A stretch of DNA of 5,860 nucleotides from an uncultured cyanobacterium (GTDB lineage: Bacteria; Cyanobacteriota; Cyanobacteriia; CACIAM-69d): assembly GCA_937894105.1 (NCBI GenBank), contig CALCTI010000490.1, forward strand, positions 1 through 5,860, given 5' to 3'. Each line of letters starts with the position of its first letter. Within the stretch, counting starts at the first letter, position 1. Of the stretch, positions 1-5,831 are shown one piece after another. The translations under genes and the position numbers were made by a program. A model generated the notes under the pieces. It ran no database searches. It saw only the letters and a program-made list of their open reading frames with translations, and was not told the origin of the DNA.

Positions 1-62
1 TTCACCTGTAAGTTTGACGCAAATACGCAAAGATCTCAAATGGGCTCTATAGATTTGACCTG

Positions 63-3000
63 TTAATTCCCTTGATCCTGGGCAAAAGATTTGGGGCAGT
101 AGTCCGTTTCGCTGCACATTAACTGCTTCTGGGCAGATCGCCTTAGGGGCCAGCGACGAACTGCGCCGGTGCGATCGCCCGTAAGCAAAATGGTGCCGTC
201 ATTTCGCCAGGTGACGGCACTAAACAATCCTTGGGAGTAGTCCAAGCTGCGTACCCAATTCAGGGTGTTACCGCTGACATCCCACTGCCAAATACCGATG
301 CCCTGGGGGCGACTCCCCGACGGTGAGGTTAGCAACGCCAGTAAATTTCCCTGGGGCTGCCACCGCAAAATCTGTTGGGAGGGCGATCGCCCATTGCCAG
401 CAACCATGCGGGGAAACGCAGCGGGCCAGTCAGAAATATGCACCGCCTTGCCGTCGCTGCCCCACACAATAATTGTGGCGCCAATGCTAACCAGCCGCTG
501 ATCCTGCAAAGGCTTATTCTTCGGTTGCCACGCTAATGCCGTAATGGGCTGATCCCCTGCCACCCACGGGGTCGGGGCCAACGTTTCCCGGTCCGCGGTG
601 GTTACAATGGTGCCGTTTTCTAGCCCGATCGCTAGCGTTTGGGACCCGGTGTCAGGGAGCTGCCAGGCTAGGCTACGGGCGATCGCCGGCAGCGACACCG
701 TACTGCTTGGGGATCCCCTGCGCCCTAACGTTTCCCAATCCTCCGTATCCCAAATCCACAGCTGCCGTCGCTGGGGATGAGCGATCGCCACTGCCCGACC
801 GTTCCACGCCCAAGTGATCGCCCGGTCGCCATTGATCAGCACTGGTACTCGAAAGCTGGCTTTTTGTTTGCCGCTCTGGTCCCACAGCACCACAACGCCC
901 AAGCTGTGATAAGTGAGAACCAAGCGTCCATCGGGACTCCACAGTAATTGGCGCGATCGCCCGCGCCTCACCGAATCCAGCCGATGGATCAACGTGCCGT
1001 TTTTACTGTAAATTTTGACGCTGCCACTATAGTCAATCAGCCCAAAGCGGTCTCCCCCGGGCTGCCATGCTAAATCCTGGGTGGGCGATCGCAGGTTCGG
1101 GTTAAAGGCAGCCGTTCCGGGAGACTGTACCAGCGGATCCAGTAACTGAGCCAACGTTGCGCCGTGGGTAATATCAATTTGGGCCGCCAGCGTGGGATTG
1201 GCATCAAAGGGCGCCCGATCCAGCAGGGTTGCCAGGTTTTCCAACAGGACATCCCGGGAGGGCACGGAGCGATTTTCTGCTAGCCCATCAGGGGACTCTC
1301 CCGATAGTGGAATTCCGGGATCCAAGGACGGGGAACCGTCTCCAGGATCTTCTCCCGTCGGAGATTCTGCTCCAGTTCCGTTACGCAGGGATTCCGAAGA
1401 AGCGGGAGACGTTGGGCCGCCGGCGGGGGAACGTTGGGCCGCAATAATGGGCGCGGTAGTTTGCTGTTGCGCCTGGTTTTCCACCTGTAAACTGTCTGCC
1501 AAATAGCGCTCGTTAGCGGCGTTGCGCCAGTTGACATAGGCAATGTAGCTACTAAACGTTAACAGTCCACAGAGGGCAGCTCCTGTGGCGATCGCCAACC
1601 GTAGGCGCTGTTTTAAAACTCGCGTTAGCTGCAATTCTTTTCGCCGTCGCAAAAGCCGTTCTCTGCTTAAATTATCTCGCAGGCGCTCAATGGTGCTGCC
1701 CTGGCGATCGCGAATTAGTTGCACTAAATAATCGTGCACTAACTGATAACAATGGACCGGTTCATCGGGAACAAAAAACACCAGTCCCGACGCCACTAAA
1801 ATATCTAAAACTAAACTTAATTCCCCATCTATCTCGACCCCTTCCGAGTCTAACTCCTCCTCGCTAAAGTACCCGAGCTGAATTAAATCCTGCTCTAATT
1901 CAATGCGAGTTTTTAGGGGGCGAATACTGTTTTCCCCCGTTAATAAACCCAGCACCAGCCACGCCAATCTCGCCTGCTCCGGTCCACAATCTGCCACCAC
2001 ATCATCTAGGGAGCGGGACATAATGGTTTTTTTCGGATCGTCCCCTAGCTGTTGATAGGCTTCTAAATCAGTAATATTTTCCGTTTGTAATTGTGCGCCC
2101 ACAATTTGCAGCTCAATGGGGCGCACTTCCCCAAAATCGGTGGCTAAATCTTGTACCAGTCGGTCAATCAACTTGGAGGATAAATTAAACTGCGATCGCC
2201 GGGTTAAATTACCAATCACCTGCTTTGCCCGCTCGGGGGAAAAATCCTCCAGGGGATAGCGAATATCTCGCCGCAAAATATCCCGATCAATGGCCATTAA
2301 TGGTGAGACCCGATCCAGCTCTAGCAAATAGTGTAAATAGTCTTCCCGCAGAGATAAAACTACTTTTACGTCCAACAGTTCCAAACACTTCGCAATAAAA
2401 TCGTAGAGATATTTACGGTTTTCTTGGAACGATTTAGCGCGAACCCCAACCCCCTCCGCAGTCACAACTTTATTAAAGAAAAACTCCTCAAACTGATCGA
2501 AAATCAATACGGTTACGGTGCTGCGATCGCCATTTTTCCGCAATACAGTCAAAATATCCGCCGCCGTTGCAGGCACCTGATCCACCGGATCAACCCGCTC
2601 TAACTCTCGACAAAGCTGCACGCCCAAATCTCGCGTCCAGTTGCTATAGCGCCGCAGCAGCACCGGCACAAAAGTTTTTGCATCCATAGACGAACTGCGC
2701 AATCGCGGCACCAATCCCGCCCCCATTAGGGAGCTTTTTCCCACCCCCGACTCGCCGTGCACCACCACCAGCCGATATTGGGGCAAGCTAATGCGGGCCA
2801 CCAGCGCCGTCACATCCTGCTCCCGCCCCGCCGCCAAATTGCGCCGCATCCCCTGTTCCACCACGGTGATATCGCTGTGGTTCCACGCCGGGTGCGCTGC
2901 TCGACGAATGGGACGCAGGCTTCGGGCTCCGGTGAACGGTCGAAAGCCGTACTCCGCTTCCGTGGCTCGATAGTCTTGCTTTAGCTCGTAGGCCCGGCGA

Positions 3001-4418
3001 TAGTCCCCCTCCTGAAAATGCAGCTGGCTTAAGGTCTTCAACAGGTCAATGTATAATTCTGGCTCATAGTCCGCCTTGCCCACCTGTCGCGCCTGTTCCA
3101 ACGCCGCGATCGCCTCAGGAATACGCCCCAACCCCGACAGGGATCGCCCCACCAAATAGCGCATCATTGCTTCATGGTACTCGTGCAGCTGCGGGTCAAA
3201 CTCCGCCCACGGTCGCCGCTTGCCCCGGAAAGGACGCCCGGTGACCTCCTGATACAGCGCCAACGCCGCCCGAGATTTTTCATAGGCAATATCCCACCGC
3301 TTTCGCCCCAATGCCACCATGGCCATGGAGCTTAAATCATAGGATTGACGTAGGCGATTTTGTTCCGCTTCGTGCAGGGAGAACCCTCGCTCCGCCACCT
3401 CCTGGAGGGTATCCCACAGCTCCGAGTCCTCACCGCTGCGCAGCGCCAGCCGATACAGCACCGAGCCCAAACCATTAATAAACCGGGACACTAAGTCCAG
3501 CCGTTTAGCATCTTCAAAGCAAACCAGGGCCCGTTCGCAGCAGCACCGGGCCTCTTCGTAGGCCGCGTCATATTGGGAGCGATTCCGCGCCGCAAATTCC
3601 CGCCACCACAAATTCAAATAAAACCAGGTGCACCCTTCCCGCTCCGGTGCCTCCACCTGTCCCCACAGCCCTAAACAGTGTTCGTATTTTGCCCGCGCCG
3701 CCTCTGGTTCCAGCGCCGGGTTTTGGGCCACAAAGAATTCAATGCTGGCATCGAGGTCCGGATCCAATGTCATCCCCGCTGCCGTCACCTCGGCTCGCCC
3801 CGCCGCCAACTCCCGATATTGCCCAGGCTCCACGGTCCAAAATCGCCCCGCCCCGGTAGCCATAACGTGCTCAAAGGCGTGCCCCACCGTTTTTTCCAAC
3901 GATTCAATCAGCGCCTGGGGGTCAATTTCAAAGCGCTTGGTGGTGGCGTAGCTGGCAAAATCTTTCCCCTGGCGCAAAAACAATTTCAATGTTTCATCGT
4001 TTACCCAAAACACTAGCGGGCAATGGAACGTGCGCAGAAATTCGTCCCGCATTAAATTGGCGGTGGCGATCGCCCCTCGCACATCGCTTAAATTTTCAAA
4101 CCCCTCCACCAAAATCGCCCCTGGGAGCGGTTTTTCCTCTTTCTCCGCTTCCCTTATGGCCGCCTTCCAGCCTCGGCGGATGACCTGATAAATGGTTGTT
4201 GTTTCCCGAGGCAGGGCCACCGAGTACAGGCTCAAGGGCGATCGCCCCTTTAGCTGGGCAATAATATCTTCGCGAACTCTCTGGTAATTGGCCCGCGCAA
4301 AAATAACCGTAAAACTTCCCTGCCCCCGCTCCAGGGTCCGCACAATTTCCCGCAGCGCCATTTCATTGCGCTCAATTACCTGTTGTTGGGACGTTGACGT
4401 CATTCCCTCACTCGCCAC
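63..4418 (-). CDS. Membrane-spanning STAND NTPase: degenerate P-loop-like N-domain, TPR-like helices, nSTAND1, TM helix, WD40 propeller
   Basis: Likely an ATP-driven signalling switch of the STAND class; ligand and output are unknown. Residues 1-185 resemble the P-loop-like N-domain of bacterial TPR/STAND proteins (Walker-B-like ILVEGFENL 102-110, then PLVFWVNDE 134-142) but show no GxxxxGK[ST]. Residues 240-490 are helical and TPR-like. nSTAND1 covers about 510-905: Walker A GESGVGKSS 555-563 (K561), Walker B LIFDQFEEFF 638-647, SLRED 689-693, and the closing winged-helix motif YQLVHDYLV 891-899. A basic, coiled-coil-like stretch (907-940) precedes a membrane helix (941-963), a Ser/Pro/Gly-rich linker (about 985-1052) and seven weak WD40 units starting near 1115, 1157, 1200, 1249, 1294, 1350 and 1401. 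The first in-frame start is GTG at 4418. ATG at 4403 is a good alternative, since a purine-rich GAGTGAGGGA lies directly before it and nothing Shine-Dalgarno-like precedes the GTG. The frame is intact and ends in TAA. The domain assignment is strong; any role in phage defence or regulation is inference. Confidence 0.9.
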   Translation of the reverse strand: MASEGMTSTSQQQVIERNEMALREIVRTLERGQGSFTVIFARANYQRVREDIIAQLKGRSPLSLYSVALPRETTTIYQVIRRGWKAAIREAEKEEKPLPGAILVEGFENLSDVRGAIATANLMRDEFLRTFHCPLVFWVNDETLKLFLRQGKDFASYATTKRFEIDPQALIESLEKTVGHAFEHVMATGAGRFWTVEPGQYRELAAGRAEVTAAGMTLDPDLDASIEFFVAQNPALEPEAARAKYEHCLGLWGQVEAPEREGCTWFYLNLWWREFAARNRSQYDAAYEEARCCCERALVCFEDAKRLDLVSRFINGLGSVLYRLALRSGEDSELWDTLQEVAERGFSLHEAEQNRLRQSYDLSSMAMVALGRKRWDIAYEKSRAALALYQEVTGRPFRGKRRPWAEFDPQLHEYHEAMMRYLVGRSLSGLGRIPEAIAALEQARQVGKADYEPELYIDLLKTLSQLHFQEGDYRRAYELKQDYRATEAEYGFRPFTGARSLRPIRRAAHPAWNHSDITVVEQGMRRNLAAGREQDVTALVARISLPQYRLVVVHGESGVGKSSLMGAGLVPRLRSSSMDAKTFVPVLLRRYSNWTRDLGVQLCRELERVDPVDQVPATAADILTVLRKNGDRSTVTVLIFDQFEEFFFNKVVTAEGVGVRAKSFQENRKYLYDFIAKCLELLDVKVVLSLREDYLHYLLELDRVSPLMAIDRDILRRDIRYPLEDFSPERAKQVIGNLTRRSQFNLSSKLIDRLVQDLATDFGEVRPIELQIVGAQLQTENITDLEAYQQLGDDPKKTIMSRSLDDVVADCGPEQARLAWLVLGLLTGENSIRPLKTRIELEQDLIQLGYFSEEELDSEGVEIDGELSLVLDILVASGLVFFVPDEPVHCYQLVHDYLVQLIRDRQGSTIERLRDNLSRERLLRRRKELQLTRVLKQRLRLAIATGAALCGLLTFSSYIAYVNWRNAANERYLADSLQVENQAQQQTTAPIIAAQRSPAGGPTSPASSESLRNGTGAESPTGEDPGDGSPSLDPGIPLSGESPDGLAENRSVPSRDVLLENLATLLDRAPFDANPTLAAQIDITHGATLAQLLDPLVQSPGTAAFNPNLRSPTQDLAWQPGGDRFGLIDYSGSVKIYSKNGTLIHRLDSVRRGRSRQLLWSPDGRLVLTYHSLGVVVLWDQSGKQKASFRVPVLINGDRAITWAWNGRAVAIAHPQRRQLWIWDTEDWETLGRRGSPSSTVSLPAIARSLAWQLPDTGSQTLAIGLENGTIVTTADRETLAPTPWVAGDQPITALAWQPKNKPLQDQRLVSIGATIIVWGSDGKAVHISDWPAAFPRMVAGNGRSPSQQILRWQPQGNLLALLTSPSGSRPQGIGIWQWDVSGNTLNWVRSLDYSQGLFSAVTWRNDGTILLTGDRTGAVRRWPLRRSAQKQLMCSETDYCPKSFAQDQGN

Positions 4419-4426
4419 GCTAAAAC

Positions 4427-4474
4427 CACAGGCAGCAAGATCGGAAGCACTTTTCCAGCGTTTTCCTGCCTGTG
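4427..4474 (-). promoter_or_regulatory. Inverted repeat in the leader of the STAND gene
   Basis: CACAGGCAG (4427-4435) and CTGCCTGTG (4466-4474) are a perfect 9-bp inverted repeat separated by 30 nt. A smaller inner pair, GGAA 4443-4446 with TTCC 4453-4456, could stack inside it. The structure begins 8 nt upstream of the GTG start and 23 nt upstream of the alternative ATG, so in the mRNA it would sit directly ahead of the initiation region. It may affect translation, act as a protein-binding site, or be chance. No promoter boxes could be assigned with confidence. Confidence 0.4.
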
Positions 4475-4630
4475 TCGAGTATGACCTATCTTCTCAAGCC
4501 TGCGCCCGTTTCTGAACGTTTAAAAATCATTTTGGGCTTTACTAGAAGCTCATCAATTAAATCTCAAGCTCAATAGCTGCGAGGGTTTCAGCCCCTAATG
4601 CTTTTATTTGAAAGGATGCGTGCTTCCCAC

Positions 4631-4662
4631 TGCGTAAGGCTATTGTTGACTTTAGCAACGCA
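4631..4662. repeat. Imperfect inverted repeat in the intergenic gap
   Basis: TGCGT (4631-4635) pairs with ACGCA (4658-4662), and inside it GCTA (4639-4642) pairs with TAGC (4653-4656), leaving a 10-nt loop and a small asymmetric bulge. It lies next to the hairpin at 4674-4690. On either strand it lacks a following T-tract, so it is not a convincing terminator. It may be part of one larger folded element or just chance. Confidence 0.35.
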
Positions 4663-4673
4663 GAAAACAACGC

Positions 4674-4690
4674 CTCAATGCGGCATTGAG
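4674..4690 (-). terminator. Possible terminator-like hairpin after the 94-residue ORF
   Basis: CTCAATGC (4674-4681) and GCATTGAG (4683-4690) are perfect inverted arms around a single G; in RNA this gives a stem of about six pairs with a five-base loop. It lies 44 nt past the stop codon of the small ORF. On the minus strand it is followed by GCGTTGTTTTC, which is only moderately T-rich. That makes it a weak candidate for an intrinsic terminator. If real, it would separate the small gene from the STAND gene. Confidence 0.3.
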
Positions 4691-4734
4691 CCCCCTCTCC
4701 CCGCACCGCACTTTCCCCAGCTCCCAACTCCCTG

Positions 4735-5019
4735 CTAGGGCGCTGGCACAATGACGGCTGGGTTATTGCCCTGAGAAGAGCCGGGCGTGATTGACGATGA
4801 TGGACTTTCTGCCACTAACAAAACCAAGGCAACAATGCCCGTCAAGGTAGCGCCACTGATCCACAGCCATCGGGTCTCGGGCGATCGCTGTGCGGTTCCG
4901 TTTGACACTGCATTACTAGCTGCCTTACTAGCATCAAACCTTCGAGAAACCGCTTTTTCCTCACCACCATTGCCCCCTTCAGAAAATGACTGAATCAAAG
5001 CAGAAGATCGAATATTCAT
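4735..5019 (-). CDS. Small single-pass membrane protein, unknown function
   Basis: I do not recognise this 94-residue protein. It begins with ATG and ends in TAG. Residues 1-50 are hydrophilic and rich in Ser, Gly and Ala, with basic residues R45 and R50 just before a hydrophobic helix at about 51-70 (WLWISGATLT followed by GIVALVLLVA). The tail, 71-94, is Ser/Pro/Asn-rich and has no basic residues. By the positive-inside rule the N-terminus is cytoplasmic and the short tail lies outside; the helix is too far from the N-terminus for a classical signal peptide. No clear Shine-Dalgarno precedes the ATG, which is common in cyanobacteria. The ORF contains a HIP1 site (4881-4888). It lies 316 nt upstream of the large STAND gene on the same strand, so co-transcription is possible. 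The believable membrane helix and amphipathic layout favour a real gene, but its shortness and lack of a recognisable family leave doubt. Confidence 0.55.
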   Translation of the reverse strand: MNIRSSALIQSFSEGGNGGEEKAVSRRFDASKAASNAVSNGTAQRSPETRWLWISGATLTGIVALVLLVAESPSSSITPGSSQGNNPAVIVPAP

Positions 5020-5177
5020 GAAATCTTAAACGCTCAGGGATATTGCCAAGAATTGATTAGTCTCACTTGGAGCACAGCCAGTGATCAGGATGATTTTCCA
5101 GCAGCATCTAAGGGCACTTAAATAAATTCCAATAATCTCTAGGATTAATTTGGGTCGCCTCAAACAAGGGATCCTAT

Positions 5178-5211
5178 TTAAATCGCCTTTTTGCTTAAAT
5201 CACCCTTTTCG
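5178..5211. repeat. Imperfect 17-nt tandem repeat
   Basis: The unit starting TTAAATC at 5178 is followed by a second unit starting TTAAATC at 5195. I count 13 of 17 matching positions. The second copy runs into the left arm of the 5208-5229 hairpin. Confidence 0.5.
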
Positions 5212-5229
5212 CGATCAAAAAATCGCGAA
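5208..5229. repeat. Perfect 8-bp inverted repeat, A-rich loop
   Basis: TTCGCGAT (5208-5215) and ATCGCGAA (5222-5229) are perfect arms around the loop CAAAAA. Neither strand has a T-tract directly after the stem, so it does not look like a standard intrinsic terminator. The arms share the core CGAT with HIP1 but are not HIP1 sites. Confidence 0.6.
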
Positions 5230-5328
5230 TTCTGGGGGACCGTGGACGGACTGGAATTCGTTTAGGCAATCTTGATTAATTCAGCGACAATAATTGCCAA
5301 TACCTGTTGCGCAAGGCGCGTCATCCAT

Positions 5329-5358
5329 TAATTTCAAACAATCTAATTTCAAATAATC
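5329..5358. repeat. 15-bp tandem duplication
   Basis: Two adjacent 15-nt units, TAATTTCAAACAATC (5329-5343) and TAATTTCAAATAATC (5344-5358), differ at one position. They lie 11 nt before the structured segment 5370-5429. The near identity suggests a recent duplication or conserved binding sites. Confidence 0.8.
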
Positions 5359-5369
5359 TCAAAACTAGA

Positions 5370-5429
5370 TGCCATGGGGAATATTGCGCCCTCTCTAGAC
5401 AATAAGCGAGGGTATGTAAACCTATGGCA
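5370..5429. ncRNA. Candidate structured RNA element (nested stems)
   Basis: TGCCATGGG (5370-5378) can pair with CCTATGGCA (5421-5429) over nine base pairs including one G-U. Inside, CCCTC (5389-5393) pairs with GAGGG (5408-5412). A further outer pairing, TTCAAATA (5348-5355) with TATTTGAA (5459-5466), could enclose the whole. A short hairpin, TAGAG/CTCTA (5445-5449, 5456-5460), follows and overlaps that outer arm, so both cannot form fully together. No known RNA family was recognised. The fold comes from reading by eye, with no energy calculation or covariation. Confidence 0.3.
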
Positions 5430-5459
5430 CCAAAGTTTGGACGTTAGAGCTTGAACTCT

Positions 5460-5481
5460 ATTTGAATTTCATTTGAACTTC
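5460..5481. repeat. 11-bp tandem repeat
   Basis: ATTTGAATTTC (5460-5470) and ATTTGAACTTC (5471-5481) match at 10 of 11 positions. A weaker third copy sharing TTGAACT lies just before at 5449-5459. The ATTTGAA core is the complement of the TTCAAAT core in the repeats at 5329-5358. Confidence 0.7.
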
Positions 5482-5611
5482 GATAGATGGCAGCCAATGG
5501 CAACCCAGTGGTTGTGATGCAAAATCTTTTAAGGCGCAGTTTCAGCGTAAATCGCTGGGTTTGGTGCCAATATTTCTTGAACCCTGACGTCAAAACAGCC
5601 GTAGATTACAC

Positions 5612-5647
5612 AACTTCGCCTGTGCCTATAAACACATCAGCGAAGTT
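5612..5647. repeat. Long inverted repeat with inner TGTG-N8-CACA dyad
   Basis: AACTTCGC (5612-5619) and GCGAAGTT (5640-5647) are perfect 8-bp arms. Inside them TGTG (5621-5624) pairs with CACA (5633-5636), leaving an 8-nt loop, CCTATAAA. It could be a hairpin in RNA or a protein-binding site in DNA; the inner dyad has the half-site spacing of CRP-family sites, but lacks the usual A/T at the inner positions. It has no T-tract to make it a clear terminator. Confidence 0.6.
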
Positions 5648-5816
5648 AAATAGGCTGCTGTCTGCCAAAGTATAGGTTAATTTCTGTGTTGTTGCGTTGC
5701 AAATGCTACCAGAGCGGAGCGCCGAATGCGGCAGGCAACCGCAAACCAAGGGAAGCCACAACCCAAAAGATAAGAGACATTTTCTCAGTGCAGGGACAAA
5801 AAATCAGACGCGAAAG

Positions 5817-5831
5817 CTGTAATCCTTACAG
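5817..5831. repeat. Short inverted repeat near the right edge
   Basis: CTGTAA (5817-5822) and TTACAG (5826-5831) flank TCC. On the minus strand a frame entering from the right edge ends at TAA inside this dyad, so it might mark the 3' end of a neighbouring gene. Too little sequence remains to decide. Confidence 0.3.

Larger units (their letters stand above)
4419..4734. other. 316-nt gap between the two minus-strand genes
   Basis: No ORF here is convincing. The gap contains the leader inverted repeat at 4427-4474 and two smaller inverted repeats at 4631-4662 and 4674-4690. It has no HIP1 site. Its length allows a separate promoter for the STAND gene, but I found no clear -35/-10 pair. Confidence 0.7.
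171..4888. repeat. HIP1 octamers (GCGATCGC), 14 copies
   Basis: Perfect copies start at 171, 383, 679, 781, 953, 1085, 1588, 1704, 2192, 2523, 3106, 4066, 4238 and 4881. Thirteen lie in the STAND gene and one in the 94-residue ORF; there are none in the intergenic DNA. They are densest over the WD40-encoding end. HIP1 is a known signature of many cyanobacterial genomes. Confidence 0.95.

Noticed and set aside
17..31. ACGCAAA repeated twice in the left flank
   Set aside because: A seven-base repeat at the window edge without context is likely chance.
36..58. Inverted repeat TCAAAT/ATTTGA just after the STAND gene's stop
   Set aside because: The stem is six AT-rich pairs with an 11-nt loop and no T-tract; too weak to call a terminator.
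265..4183. Many plus-strand and minus-strand ORFs of 60-110 codons within the STAND gene
   Set aside because: They are out-of-frame shadows of a long intact coding sequence with clear domain motifs.
4557..4751. A 64-codon minus-strand ORF overlapping the end of the 94-residue gene
   Set aside because: It starts with TTG, has no ribosome site, covers two inverted repeats and shows no domain or membrane feature.
5550..5590. Minus-strand GGTTCAAG followed by CACCA, resembling a tRNA T-loop and 3' end
   Set aside because: The flanking bases cannot form a T-stem and no acceptor, D or anticodon arm is present.
5487..5675. A 62-codon plus-strand ORF beginning with ATG
   Set aside because: It has no ribosome site and no recognisable motif, and it spans the perfect inverted repeat at 5612-5647. 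The length is within chance for non-coding DNA.
5772..5781. Minus-strand TGTCTCTTAT, resembling part of a Tn5-type transposon end
   Set aside because: The match stops after ten bases and there is no second end or transposase; chance is the simpler reading.
5703..5822. A 39-codon plus-strand ORF
   Set aside because: It is short and low in hydrophobic residues, without a ribosome site or known similarity; probably chance.
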